DNA of 33,149 bases from Lysobacter sp. GTDB taxonomy: Bacteria > Pseudomonadota > Gammaproteobacteria > Xanthomonadales > Xanthomonadaceae. Below are positions 15,307 to 25,100 of this stretch, one piece after another. Position 1 is the first letter of the stretch. Every line of letters begins with the position of its first letter. A model generated the notes under the pieces. The model was not told the DNA's origin and made no database searches. It worked only from the letters and a program-made list of their open reading frames with translations. Location: positions 1 to 33,149 of the forward strand of contig JASLDW010000028.1 in assembly GCA_030151365.1 (NCBI GenBank), in the 5' to 3' direction. The translations under genes were made by a program, and so were the position numbers.

Positions 15307-16738
15307 CAGCTTCCTGTTCTACGACCTCGAGACCTACGGGCAGGATCCGCGACGCACGCGCGTCGCCCAGTTCGCCGCCATCCGCACCGATGCGCAACTG
15401 AACCAGATCGAGGAACCGCACGAATTCTTCGTGCAGCCGGCCGACGACCTGCTGCCCTCGCCGATCGCGACGCTGATCACCGGCATCACTCCGCAGCATG
15501 CCCGGCATCACGGCGTGGTCGAGGCCGAAGCCTTCGCGCGCATCGCCGAGCTGATGTCGGAGCCGGGAACCTGCAGCCTCGGCTACAACAGCATCCGCTT
15601 CGATGACGAATTCATCCGCTTCGGGCTGTATCGCAACTTCCACGACGCCTACGAGCGCGAATGGAAGAACGGCAATTCGCGCTGGGACCTGCTCGATGTC
15701 GCGCGACTGGTCCACGCCCTGCGCCCCGAAGGCATCCATTGGCGCCAGCGCGAGGACGGTGGCACCAGTTTCAAGCTGGAGCACCTGGCCGAAGACAACG
15801 GACTGCGCGAAGGCGACGCCCACGAGGCGCTGTCGGACGTGCGCGCCACGCTCGGATTGGCGCGACTGATCCGCAACACCCAGCCACGGCTGTGGGAGTA
15901 TGCGTTGAGGCTCCGCGACAAGCGACATGTCGGCGACCTGGTCGATCCGATGCGACCGAATCCGTTGCTGCACGTCTCGCAGCGCTATCCGGCTTCGCGC
16001 CTGTGCGCAGCGCCGGTGCTGCCCCTGACCCGCCATCCACAATTCGACGGCCGGGTGATCGTGTTCGATCTCGCCGGCGATCCGCGCGCCCTGCTCGACC
16101 TCGATGCCGATGCCATCGCGGCACGATTGTTCGTTGCCAGCGATGCCCTGCCGGAGGGCGTCGAGCGGGTTCCGCTCAAGGAAATCCACCTCAACCGCTC
16201 GCCGATGCTGGTGCAATGGGCGCATCTGCGTGAAGCCGATTTCCAGCGCCTGGTGATCGATCCGGACGCTGTGCTGGCAAACGCAAAGCGCCTGAGTGAC
16301 GCCGGCCCGCAATTGGCCGAGAAGATCCGTCGCGTCTATGCGCGCGAACGCGAATTCGCGCCCAGCGACGCCGACGGCGCGCTCTACGACCGTTTCCTGC
16401 CCGACAGCGATCGCCGCATGTTCCCGCTGTTGCGCGGTACCCCGCCACAGCGCCTGCGCGAGGAGGATTTCCCGTTCCGCGACGAGCGCTTGCGCGAGCT
16501 GTTCTTCCGCTATCGTGCCCGCAACTGGCCGCAGACACTGGCCTTCATCGAGCAGGATCGCTGGAACGCGTTGCAGCGTGCACGCATGCTCGAACCCGGC
16601 ATGGGCGAATACACGTTGCAATCGTACCGGGACGAAATCACGGCATTGCGCCACCAGCACGCGGAGGCGCCGGACAAGCTGGCGCTGCTCGACGCATTGA
16701 CGCACTGGGGCGACCGCATCGAGGCCAGCCTGGCATGA
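15299..16738 (+). CDS. sbcB: Exodeoxyribonuclease I
   Basis: A 479-residue homologue of E. coli exonuclease I (475 residues), a 3'-5' single-strand DNA exonuclease used in recombination and mismatch repair. The DEDDh active site is present: Asp9 and Glu11 in FYDLETYG, Asp102/Asp103 in IRFDDEF, and His175 and Asp180 in GDAHEALSDVRAT. VAQFAAIRTD, ITGITPQHAR and NSRWDLLDV match the E. coli enzyme almost word for word. I prefer the ATG at 15299, with GCGGGG before it, to the in-frame ATG at 15284, which would add MKRGR. The gene overlaps kmo, so a repair nuclease is co-transcribed with tryptophan catabolism, probably by convenience rather than function. Confidence 0.95.
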   Translation: MADSFLFYDLETYGQDPRRTRVAQFAAIRTDAQLNQIEEPHEFFVQPADDLLPSPIATLITGITPQHARHHGVVEAEAFARIAELMSEPGTCSLGYNSIRFDDEFIRFGLYRNFHDAYEREWKNGNSRWDLLDVARLVHALRPEGIHWRQREDGGTSFKLEHLAEDNGLREGDAHEALSDVRATLGLARLIRNTQPRLWEYALRLRDKRHVGDLVDPMRPNPLLHVSQRYPASRLCAAPVLPLTRHPQFDGRVIVFDLAGDPRALLDLDADAIAARLFVASDALPEGVERVPLKEIHLNRSPMLVQWAHLREADFQRLVIDPDAVLANAKRLSDAGPQLAEKIRRVYAREREFAPSDADGALYDRFLPDSDRRMFPLLRGTPPQRLREEDFPFRDERLRELFFRYRARNWPQTLAFIEQDRWNALQRARMLEPGMGEYTLQSYRDEITALRHQHAEAPDKLALLDALTHWGDRIEASLA

Positions 16739-17418
16739 CCCATTTCAGCGACAAGACCTTCCGTTTCCTGCACGCGCTGATGCGCAACAACAATCGTGAG
16801 TGGTTCCTCGACCACAAGGGCGACTACGAGCAACACCTGAAGGCCCCATTCCAGCAATTGATGCTCGACCTGCAACCGGAACTCGCGAAGATCAGCAGGC
16901 ATTTCCGCGCCGATCCGCGCGGCAATGGCGGCTCGCTGTTCCGCATCCATCGCGACACGCGCTTTTCCAACGACAAGTCGCCCTACAAGGGCTGGCAGGG
17001 CGCGCGGCTTTACCACGAACGCCGCAACGAACTGCCGGCCCCATCGTTCTATCTGCACCTGCAACCCGGGCAATGCTTCGTCGGCGCCGGCATCTGGCAT
17101 CCGGAGCCGCCGACGCAGCGCAAGATCCGCCAGTTCATCGTCGACAATCCGAAAGGATGGAAAACCGCCGCGCACGCGCCGGCCATCCGCAAGCGCTTCG
17201 ACCTCGAGTCCGGCGAGATGTTGACGCGGGTGCCGGCGGGGTTTCCCAAGGATTTCGCCTACGCCGACGACCTGCGCCATCGCAATTTCGTGATGGTCCG
17301 CGCCCTCGCCGATGCCGACATGACATCCCCCGGACTGGTGAAACTGCTGGCCAGGGATTTTTCGACGCTGGCGCCCTTCGTCGACTATCTCTGCGCCGCC
17401 CTCGACCTGGAGTTCTGA
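16735..17418 (+). CDS. DUF2461 family protein
   Basis: A 227-residue protein that matches the DUF2461/TIGR02453 family throughout: FLHALMRNNNREWFLDHKGDYE at the start, SLFRIHRDTRFSNDKSPYKGWQGARLYH in the middle, and FYLHLQPGQCFVGAGIWHPEP. There is no signal peptide or membrane segment, so it is probably cytoplasmic. No reaction is established for this family to my knowledge. The ATG overlaps the sbcB stop by four bases (ATGA), and the next gene starts two bases after its stop. Confidence 0.88.
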   Translation: MTHFSDKTFRFLHALMRNNNREWFLDHKGDYEQHLKAPFQQLMLDLQPELAKISRHFRADPRGNGGSLFRIHRDTRFSNDKSPYKGWQGARLYHERRNELPAPSFYLHLQPGQCFVGAGIWHPEPPTQRKIRQFIVDNPKGWKTAAHAPAIRKRFDLESGEMLTRVPAGFPKDFAYADDLRHRNFVMVRALADADMTSPGLVKLLARDFSTLAPFVDYLCAALDLEF

Positions 17419-17420
17419 GC

Positions 17421-17987
17421 ATGACCCGCGCGCAACGCCGCATTTCGATCATTGCCGCCATCCTCCTGGTGGTTCTCGCCGTCTTCTGGTTCTCCGGCCC
17501 GTTCGCCGCGATCCATGGCTTGCGCAAGGCGATCGCCGCCAAGGACGCGGGCGCACTGGATACCTATGTCGACTTCGCCGCATTGCGCGGCAATCTGTCC
17601 CCGCAGATCGAAGACCGCATCGCCCGCGGCATATCCGCGCGGCTCGGCGGCGGCGCCAATGGCGGTGTGGTCGGCAAGGCGGCGAAGGCGATCTCCGACA
17701 ATGCGGTCAATGCGATGGCGACGCCGGCAGGCGTCAGCGTGCTGCTGCAGGGCGATGCGCTCTACAAGCAGGCCAGCGGCGATACGGTGGGCGATGGCGT
17801 GGTCAAGCAAGCGCGGCCGGTGGATCCATTCACCGGCGCGCATGGGCGCTTCGAATCGCCCGCCCGCTACGTCGCGACCTTGGCGACCGATGGCGGCGAC
17901 GTCGGTTTCGTGCTCGAACCCCGCGGATTGCGCTGGAAAATCACCAACATCCGATTGCCGAAGCCGCAACCGTCGAAGCAGGACTGA
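17421..17987 (+). CDS. DUF2939-type membrane-anchored protein
   Basis: A 188-residue protein with one N-terminal membrane helix (ISIIAAILLVVLAVFWFSGP) and an extracytoplasmic domain. The pattern of a helix, then IHGLRKAIAAKDAGALDTYVDFAALRGNL, and a C-terminal beta-rich part ending WKITNIRLP fits DUF2939. Function is unknown. A Gly-rich stretch (ARLGGGANGGVVGKA) sits in the middle. It is the last gene of the six-gene plus-strand run and ends three bases from the stop of the convergent nucleotidase gene. I see no hairpin terminator between them. Confidence 0.75.
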   Translation: MTRAQRRISIIAAILLVVLAVFWFSGPFAAIHGLRKAIAAKDAGALDTYVDFAALRGNLSPQIEDRIARGISARLGGGANGGVVGKAAKAISDNAVNAMATPAGVSVLLQGDALYKQASGDTVGDGVVKQARPVDPFTGAHGRFESPARYVATLATDGGDVGFVLEPRGLRWKITNIRLPKPQPSKQD

Positions 17988-17990
17988 ACC

Positions 17991-18935
17991 TCACTCGTTG
18001 GCAACGCCATGCGGCACATGCCCGGCCGCGACGTGCCGGCGCGCCGAATCGATGTTGTGCAACGAATCGTCGAAGAAGATGTCGGCGCCGAACGCGCTGA
18101 GGAATTCGCCCTTGTCGCGCCCGCCGAGGAACAGTGCCTCGTCGAGGCGCACATCCCATTCGCGCAGGGTGCGGATCACCCGCTCGTGCGCGGGCGCCGA
18201 ACGCGCGGTGACCAGCGCCGTGCGGATCGGTGCGTCGTCACTGGCCGGGAACATCAGCTGGAGGTCGTGTAGCGCCTGCAGGAAAAGCCGGAACGGACCG
18301 CCCGACAACGGTTCGTGCGCATGTGCACGCTCATGGCGTCCGAAGGCTTCCAGACCCTGCGTGCGCGACACGCGCTCGCCTTCGTCGCCGAAGACCACGG
18401 CATCGCCGTCGAAGGCGATCCGCAACTGTTCGCCGGTGGATTCGCTGGCGCGTGCCGGCAGGATCGTCGCCGCGGCGATGCCGGCGTCGAGCGCGCGCCG
18501 CACCGACTCCGGATTGGCCGACAGCAGCAATGACGCCCCGAACGGCTTGATGTAGGGCCACACCGGCGCACCCGAAGTGAAGGTCGCGCGACGGATGTCG
18601 AGGCCGTGGTGCTGGATCGAATTGAACACGCGCAGGCCGGTGTCCGGCGAATTGCGCGACAACAGGATCACCTCGACCAAGGGCGTTTCGGCGGTGGCGC
18701 CGAGCCGCGCATTCAACGACAACAACTTGCGCACCAGCGGAAAGGCGATACCCGGTGGCAGCGGTTCGTCCTCGCGGGCACGTTGGTGGCGGCTGAAGGC
18801 CTCGACGCCCTCGCGCTCGAAGAGGCCGTGGCTGTCCTCCATCTCGAACAACGCGCGCGAGGTGATCGCGACGACCAGGATCGGTTTCTTCGCAGCTTCC
18901 ATCGCCACAGTCTGCGCCGGCGCGGTCTCGTTCAT
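17991..18935 (-). CDS. Cytosolic 5'-nucleotidase family protein
   Basis: A 314-residue protein resembling the 5'-nucleotidase family PF06189 (related to eukaryotic cytosolic 5'-nucleotidase 1A), which dephosphorylates nucleoside monophosphates. The recognisable stretches are VVAITSRALFEMEDSHGLFEREG, VEVILLSRNSPDTGLRVFNSIQHHGLDIRRATFTSG, IAFDGDAVVFGDEGERV and LFLGGRDKGEFLSAFGADIFFDDS. These follow a HAD-like layout. No signal peptide is visible. The ATG overlaps the stop of the GH92 gene by four bases (ATGA), so the two are coupled even though one product is secreted and the other is not. Substrate is not deducible from sequence. Confidence 0.85.
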   Translation of the reverse strand: MNETAPAQTVAMEAAKKPILVVAITSRALFEMEDSHGLFEREGVEAFSRHQRAREDEPLPPGIAFPLVRKLLSLNARLGATAETPLVEVILLSRNSPDTGLRVFNSIQHHGLDIRRATFTSGAPVWPYIKPFGASLLLSANPESVRRALDAGIAAATILPARASESTGEQLRIAFDGDAVVFGDEGERVSRTQGLEAFGRHERAHAHEPLSGGPFRLFLQALHDLQLMFPASDDAPIRTALVTARSAPAHERVIRTLREWDVRLDEALFLGGRDKGEFLSAFGADIFFDDSLHNIDSARRHVAAGHVPHGVANE

Positions 18936-21286
18936 TGCGACCCGGCTGCACTCATGGAATAAGGCTGATGGTCGGGATGCGTGCCCCAGGCCTTGTTCGG
19001 CTCGGCCTGCATGCGGAAACGCAATTCGCCGCCGGCCATGATTTCGTCGTGGCGGAGGAAGGCACGATCCAGCGGCTTGCCGTTCAGGCTGGCACTGCCG
19101 ATGTAGCCATGCGCGGCATCCAGTCCTTCGGCGACGATGCGGAACGTCTTGCCGTTGGGCAGGTGCAACGCGACTTCCGGCAGGAACGGCCGGCCGATGA
19201 TGTATTCGTTGCTGCCCGGCGTCACCGGATAGAAACCCATCGCGGTGAAGACGTACCACGCCGACATCTGACCGAGATCGTCGTTGCCGGACAGGCCATC
19301 GGGACGCGGCGCGTACTGCGTGCGCATGATCTCGCCGAGGCGCGCCTGCGTGCGCCACGGCTGGCCGGCGTAGCTGTAGAGATAGGCGACGTGATGGCTG
19401 GGCTCGTTGCCATGCGCGTACCAGCCGATCAGGCCGGTGATGTCTTCCATGTGCTCGAACAGTTTGGGATCGACCTTGGCATCGAAGACCTGGTCGAGCT
19501 TCGCCAGCAGCTTGTCGCTGCCGCCGTGCGCCTTGGCCAGGCCGGCGACGTCCTGCGGCACGTACCACGAGTATTGCCAGGCATTGCCTTCGGTGTAATC
19601 GGTGCCGTAACCGCTGGCCGTCGGATCGAACGGCGTGCGGAACTTGCCGTCGCTCAGGCGTGCGCGCATGAAACCGCTATCGGCATCGTAGGCATTGCGC
19701 CAGTTCGCCGCGCGCTTGAAGTAGCGATCGGCGACATCCTTGCGATCCATCGTTTGCGCGACGCGGGCGATGGTCCAGTCATCGTAGGCGTATTCCAGTG
19801 TCTTCGACGCCGCCTCGCCTTCCTCGTCGATGGCGACGTAGCCACGCTTCATGTAGCTGTCGAGGCCGCCGTAGGGACCGTATTCGGCGCTGGCGGTCAT
19901 CGCCTTCAGTGCCGCCGCGCCGTCATAACCGCGAATGCCCTTCATCCACGCGTCGGCGATCACCGGCACCGCGTGGTAGCCGATCATCGTCCACGTTTCC
20001 TGGCCGTGGAACGCCCACACCGGCAGGATGCCGTAGGGACTCTCCTGCTGGCTGGCCAGCAAGGAGTTGACGATGTCGTTGGTCTGCCGTGCCGGGCGCG
20101 TCAGCGTCAGTAGCGGATGCAGCGCGCGATAGGTGTCCCACAGCGAGAACGTCGAGTAGTTCGTGAACCCATTGGCCTGGTGCACGGCGTTGTCGGGGCC
20201 GCGATAACGGCCATCGACATCCATGAACAGCGACGGCCCCATGTAGGCGTGGTACAGCGCCGAATAGGCCATGCGGATGTCGCTGTCGGGCGCATGGATA
20301 TCGAGCACGCCGAGCGCGTCTTCCCAGGTCTTGCGCGCCTGCGCGTGGACGCGATCGAAATCGAAATCCGCGACTTCGGCGTCGAGGTTGGCGATCGCGC
20401 TTTCCTCGCTCACCGGTGAGATGGCGAGCTTGACCACCAGCGGCGCGTCCAGCGCACCGAAATCGAAACTGCCGGTCAGCTGGCGGCCTTCGATCTGCGC
20501 GCGTTGCGCCGGCTGCTTCGATGCCGGTGTCGCGAAGCCCTTGTAGAGCACGTCCTTCTCGCTGTCCTGCAGCGCGTGGCCGGTCAGTGGCCGCGAGAAC
20601 CGCATGGCGAAATAGAGCTGGCGACCGGGCGCCCAGCCGCGCGTCTCGCGGAATCCGGTCACCGTGCCATCGGGACGCAGGCGCAGGCGCGACCACAGCA
20701 CCTTGCCCGGATAGTCGTACATCGAGGTGCGCAGATCGACCAGCACGTGGGCCTGCTTCCCCCTCGGGAAGGTATAGCGGTGGACGCCGACGCGCTGCGT
20801 CGTGGTGAGTTCGACGCGGACGTCGCGATCGTCCAGCGTCACCGCGTAATAGCCCGGCTTGGCGACTTCGCTGGCGTGGCTGAAATGCGCGGTGTAGCCG
20901 CTGCCCGGCTTGTCTGGATCGCCGCGTTCCGTTTTCACCTCGCCGACCTGCGGGATCAGCAGCACGTCGCCCAGATCGGAATGGCCGGTGCCGGAGAAAT
21001 GCGTGTGCGAGAACCCGACGATGCTGCTGTCGCGATGGTTGTAGCCGGCGGCCCAGCCGTAGCCGTCCTTGCGCTGCTGGATACGCGTGTCGGGGCTGAG
21101 CTGCACCATGCCGAAGGGCAAGGTCGCGCCGGGAAAGGTGTGGCCATCGCCGCCGGTGCCGATCATCGGATCGGCGGCCTCGTAACCACGCTGGCCGGCT
21201 GCGTGCCAATCGTCGGCGCTCCACGCGGGCGTCGACATCAATGCGGCCCCGCCGATGGCGAACGCGGCGATCGTTTTCCAAAGCAT
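18932..21286 (-). CDS. Secreted GH92 alpha-1,2-mannosidase-like glycosidase
   Basis: A 784-residue glycoside hydrolase family 92 protein, the family of calcium-dependent exo-acting alpha-mannosidases. The Sec signal peptide ends near residue 23 (STPAWSA|DDWH). The N-terminal beta-sandwich carries DPMIGTGGDGHTFPGATLPFGMVQLSPDT. The catalytic (alpha/alpha)6 barrel has SLWDTYRALHPLLTL, GYHAVPVIADAWMKGI, DYTEGNAWQYSW (which holds the family's acid glutamate), GNEPSHHVAYLY and GNDDLGQMSAWYVFTAMGFYPV. All key blocks look intact. It starts 26 bases after nadK with GAGGA seven bases before the ATG. It probably acts in the periplasm or outside the cell on mannose-bearing glycans. No transporter or other glycosidase is nearby. 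Confidence 0.95.
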   Translation of the reverse strand: MLWKTIAAFAIGGAALMSTPAWSADDWHAAGQRGYEAADPMIGTGGDGHTFPGATLPFGMVQLSPDTRIQQRKDGYGWAAGYNHRDSSIVGFSHTHFSGTGHSDLGDVLLIPQVGEVKTERGDPDKPGSGYTAHFSHASEVAKPGYYAVTLDDRDVRVELTTTQRVGVHRYTFPRGKQAHVLVDLRTSMYDYPGKVLWSRLRLRPDGTVTGFRETRGWAPGRQLYFAMRFSRPLTGHALQDSEKDVLYKGFATPASKQPAQRAQIEGRQLTGSFDFGALDAPLVVKLAISPVSEESAIANLDAEVADFDFDRVHAQARKTWEDALGVLDIHAPDSDIRMAYSALYHAYMGPSLFMDVDGRYRGPDNAVHQANGFTNYSTFSLWDTYRALHPLLTLTRPARQTNDIVNSLLASQQESPYGILPVWAFHGQETWTMIGYHAVPVIADAWMKGIRGYDGAAALKAMTASAEYGPYGGLDSYMKRGYVAIDEEGEAASKTLEYAYDDWTIARVAQTMDRKDVADRYFKRAANWRNAYDADSGFMRARLSDGKFRTPFDPTASGYGTDYTEGNAWQYSWYVPQDVAGLAKAHGGSDKLLAKLDQVFDAKVDPKLFEHMEDITGLIGWYAHGNEPSHHVAYLYSYAGQPWRTQARLGEIMRTQYAPRPDGLSGNDDLGQMSAWYVFTAMGFYPVTPGSNEYIIGRPFLPEVALHLPNGKTFRIVAEGLDAAHGYIGSASLNGKPLDRAFLRHDEIMAGGELRFRMQAEPNKAWGTHPDHQPYSMSAAGSQ

Positions 21287-21312
21287 GGTGTTGTCCTCAT
21301 CGGAGGTTGGAC

Positions 21313-22080
21313 TCAGGCGATGAACTGTTCGCTGAGGATGCGTTCCTCGAGGCCGTGCTCGGCATCGAACAGCAAGGTGACGGCGCGTCCTGGCGCCTCG
21401 CGCACCGCGACATCGACGACGTCGCGCACTTCGTGCGAATCGGCGGTCGCGCTGACCGGGCGCTTGTAGGGATCGAGGATGCGGAAGCGCACTTCGGTGG
21501 CAGCCTTCAGCACCGCGCCACGCCAGCGTCGCGGCCGGAACGGCGCGATCGGCGTCAGCGCGACGACGTTCGCGCCCAGCGGCAGGATCGGACCGCCCGC
21601 CGAGAAGTTGTATGCGGTGCTGCCGGCCGGCGTCGCCACCATCGCGCCATCGCAGATCAGCTCTTCCAGCCGCGTCTGCCCGTGCAGGTCGATGGCGATG
21701 TGCGCGGCCTGGCGCGTCTGTCGCAGCAGCGAGACTTCGTTGTAGGCGAGCAAGGTGACGGTCGCGCCCGATTCGGTCTGCACGGTCATTTCGAGCGGAT
21801 GCAGCACTGCCGGCTCCGCGCTGGCGATGCGTTCGGCGAGATCTTCGGTGCGGTACTGGTTCATCAGGAACCCGACCGTGCCGAGCTTCATCCCGTAGAC
21901 GGGTTTGCCGAGGCCGCCATGGCGATGCAGGGTCTGCAGCATGAAGCCGTCGCCGCCGAGCGCGACCAGCACATCCGCGTCTTCCAGCCTGACGCGACCA
22001 TGCACCGACTCGAGCGCCGCCAGCGCCGACTGCGCGTCGTCGTGGTTGCTGGCGAGGAAAGCGATGCGCGGGGAAGCCAT
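21313..22080 (-). CDS. nadK: NAD kinase
   Basis: A 255-residue ATP-NAD kinase that makes NADP from NAD. The signature GGDGFML (Gly42-Gly43-Asp44-Gly45) is present, as are YGMKLGTVGFLMN and the second block GAMVATPAGSTAYNFSAGGPILP. The segment LTPIAPFRPRRWRGAVL is closer to the short alphaproteobacterial-type kinases than to the 292-residue E. coli enzyme, and the N-terminus is shorter. The ATG at 22080 has no ribosome site but has a TATCCT box six bases upstream, suggesting a leaderless mRNA. It leads the unit nadK, GH92, 5'-nucleotidase. Confidence 0.93.
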   Translation of the reverse strand: MASPRIAFLASNHDDAQSALAALESVHGRVRLEDADVLVALGGDGFMLQTLHRHGGLGKPVYGMKLGTVGFLMNQYRTEDLAERIASAEPAVLHPLEMTVQTESGATVTLLAYNEVSLLRQTRQAAHIAIDLHGQTRLEELICDGAMVATPAGSTAYNFSAGGPILPLGANVVALTPIAPFRPRRWRGAVLKAATEVRFRILDPYKRPVSATADSHEVRDVVDVAVREAPGRAVTLLFDAEHGLEERILSEQFIA

Positions 22081-22086
22081 GGGCGC

Positions 22087-22092
22087 AGGATA
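22087..22092 (-). promoter_or_regulatory. -10 box for leaderless nadK mRNA
   Basis: On the minus strand TATCCT is followed by exactly six bases (GCGCCC) and then the nadK ATG. No Shine-Dalgarno sequence lies in the usual window. The upstream gene is closed by a strong terminator, so nadK needs its own promoter, which supports the call. I see no good -35 box. Confidence 0.45.
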
Positions 22093-22126
22093 GCGCGAAG
22101 ACTTGTCATCCTGTGGCCCAAAACGA

Positions 22127-22151
22127 AACCGGGGCCCCTTGGGCCCCGGTT
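22127..22151 (-). terminator. Intrinsic terminator after the glutamate dehydrogenase gene
   Basis: A perfect 11-base inverted repeat (AACCGGGGCCC and GGGCCCCGGTT) with a three-base loop begins about 20 bases after the gdh stop. On the minus strand the stem is followed by TTTCGTTTT, a T-rich tract interrupted only by CG. This fits a factor-independent terminator for the acyl-CoA dehydrogenase/gdh transcript. Confidence 0.9.
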
Positions 22152-22172
22152 GGTCGACATCGCGGAACGCGA

Positions 22173-25100
22173 TCAGCTGCGATCGGCCAACTGTGCCAGG
22201 CGCTGCACCGCGACCGAGACGGTCGGGTAATCCAGCGTCTTCTGCGAAGCCAGCTCGGACAGCATCGACAAGGTGAAGCGCAGCGTCTGGTCGTCGCGAC
22301 CCAGCCACGCCTGAACCTTGGCCTCCGCGTCCTTGCCCGCCATCGGCAGCACCTGCTCGGTCAGCTTGCGCATCTGCGTCGCCAGTTCGTCGCGCAACAC
22401 GCCGCGCGCGACCGCATGCCAGCGGCCGTCGACCTTGAGCGCCTCGATCTGCTCGCGCAGCCACGGCTCGCGCAGGGCATCGCCGAGGCGGAAGTAGACC
22501 TTGGCGACATCGATCACCTTGAGCTTGCGCGCACGCGCCAGCTCGATGATGTTCGGGCACGGCTCGAGGTACGGCAGCGCCGACAGCTGGTCGGCGAGCG
22601 CGGCCGGCACGCCCTTGGCACGCCACGTCTTGCGGGTTTCCTCGTAGGCCGGACGCTGCGACGGATGAAGGATGCCCTCCCCGGCGCGGATGTCGCGGAA
22701 GCCGTCGTGGTAGCGATCAACCGCTTCCTGGATGTTGGGGATCGCGCCGGGGCGCGACAGCAGCCAGCGGGTGAAGCTGCGCTGCAGTTCCCAGATCACC
22801 ATCAGCGCATCGACCTGCACCGAATCGTCGACCTTGCCGTCCAGCGCGTCGATCTGCGCCCACAACTCGCGCGCGTCCAGCGTCTCGCGGGTGATGGTGA
22901 AGGCCTTGGCGATGTCGCCGATGCTGCGGCCGCTGTCTTCCTGCATGCGCATCAGGAAAGTCGCGCCCATGCGGTTGATCGTCGAGTTGGTCACCGCGGT
23001 GGCGATGATCTCGCGCTTCAGGCGGTGGTCCTCCATCGCCTTGGCGTACTTCTTCTGCAGCGGCTCGGGGAAGTAGCGCACCAGTTCGCGCGACAGGTAG
23101 GGATCTTCCGGCACGTCGCTGGCCACCAGCTGCGGATACGCCACCAGCTTGGAATACGACAGCAGCACGCACAGTTCCGGACGGGTCAGGCCCTGGCCGC
23201 GCGCCTTGCGTTCGGCGAGCTCGGCGTCGGACGGCAGGAATTCGATCTGGCGATCGAGCAGGCCCTGCGCCTCCAGCGTGCGCATGAAGTGCACCTTGGA
23301 ACCCATGCGCGACTGCGACATCCGCTCCATCAGGCTCAGCGCCTGGTTCTGGCGATAGTTGTCGTTGAGCACCAGACCGGCGACTTCGTTGGTCATCGAC
23401 GCCAGCAGCTTGTTGCGCTCGGGCAGCTTGAGCTTGCCCTTCTGCACTTCGCCGTTGAGCAGGATCTTGATGTTCACCTCATGGTCGGAGGTGTCGACGC
23501 CCGCGGAGTTGTCGATGAAGTCGGTGTTGAGCAACACGCCGTGCTGCGCGGCTTCGACGCGACCCAGCTGGGTCAGGCCGAGGTTGCCGCCCTCGCCCAC
23601 GATCTTGCAGCGCAGGTCGCTGCCGTTGACGCGCAGGCCGTTGTTGGCGCGATCGCCGACGTCGGCATTGGTCTCGCGGCTCGACTTCACGTAGGTGCCG
23701 ATGCCGCCGTTCCACAGCAGGTCGACCGGCGACTTCAGGATCGCCGACATCAGTTCGGTCGGGCTCAACGCCTGCACGTCGCCGGCGATGCCGAGCGCCG
23801 CCTTGATTTCCGGCGACAGCTTGATCGACTTCTCGGCACGCGAATACACGCCGCCGCCCTTGCTGATCAGCTTGGCGTCGTAATCGGCCCAGCTCGAACG
23901 CGGCAGCTTGAACATGCGCTGGCGTTCCTTGAACGACGCCGCGGTATCCGGGTTCGGGTCGAGGAAGATGTGGCGATGGTCGAACGCGGCGATCAGGCGC
24001 GTGCACTTCGACAGCAGCATCCCATTGCCGAAGACGTCGCCCGACATGTCGCCGATGCCGACGCAGGTGAAATCCTGCTTTTGGCAATCGCGGTTCAACG
24101 CGCGGAAATGGCGCTTGACCGACTCCCACGCACCACGCGCGGTGATGCCCATGCCCTTGTGGTCGTAACCGACCGAACCACCGGAAGCGAAGGCGTCGTC
24201 CAGCCAGAAACCGTGGGCCTGGGCGATGCCGTTGGCGATGTCGGAGAAGGTCGCGGTGCCCTTGTCGGCGGCGACGACCAGATACGGATCATCGTTGTCG
24301 TGGCGGACGACATTGGCCGGATGCACGATCTTGCCGTTCGCGGCGATGTTGTCGGTGATGTCGAGCAGGCCGTTGATGAAGCGCTTGTAGCAGGCCACGC
24401 CTTCGTTGAACCAGCCGTCGCGGTCGCTCGCCATGTCCGGCAGCTGCTTCGGGAAGAAGCCGCCCTTGGAGCCGACCGGCACGATCACCGTGTTCTTCAC
24501 CATCTGCGCCTTCACCAGGCCCAGCACTTCGGTACGGAAATCCTCGCGACGATCCGACCAGCGCAGGCCGCCGCGCGCGACCGGCCCGAAACGCAGGTGA
24601 ATGCCTTCCACGCGCGGGCCACAGACCCAGATTTCGCGATACGGACGCGGCTTCGGCAGGTCCGGCACGGCGGCGCAGTCGAGCTTGAACGCGAGGTAGT
24701 CGGCGGGACCGCCGTCCTTGCGCTTGCCGTCGACGTAGTCGATGTAATAGTTGGTGCGCAGGGTTGCGTCGATCACGCCCATGAAGCTGCGCAGGATGCG
24801 GTCTTCGTCGAGGCTCTTGACGCCGTCGAGCTGCGCCAGGATCTCGCCGTGGATCGCCTTGATCCGCGCGTCGCGGCCCTTGTCGCCGGCCGGATCGAAG
24901 CGCGCTTCGAAATACTGGACCAGAAGACGCGCGAGTTGCGGATAGCGCGCGAAGGTTGCTTCGACATAGCTCTGCGAGAACGGCACGCCCAGCTGCATCA
25001 GGTATTTGCAGTAGGCGCGCAGCATCGCGACCTGCTTCCAGCGCAGTTCGGCGCCGAGCACCAGGCGGTTGAAACCGTCGTTCTCGAGTTCGCCACGCCA

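Noticed and set aside
17985..17995. Bidirectional terminator between the convergent DUF2939 and nucleotidase genes
   Set aside because: Only three bases separate the stop codons, and I see no inverted repeat with a T tract around them.
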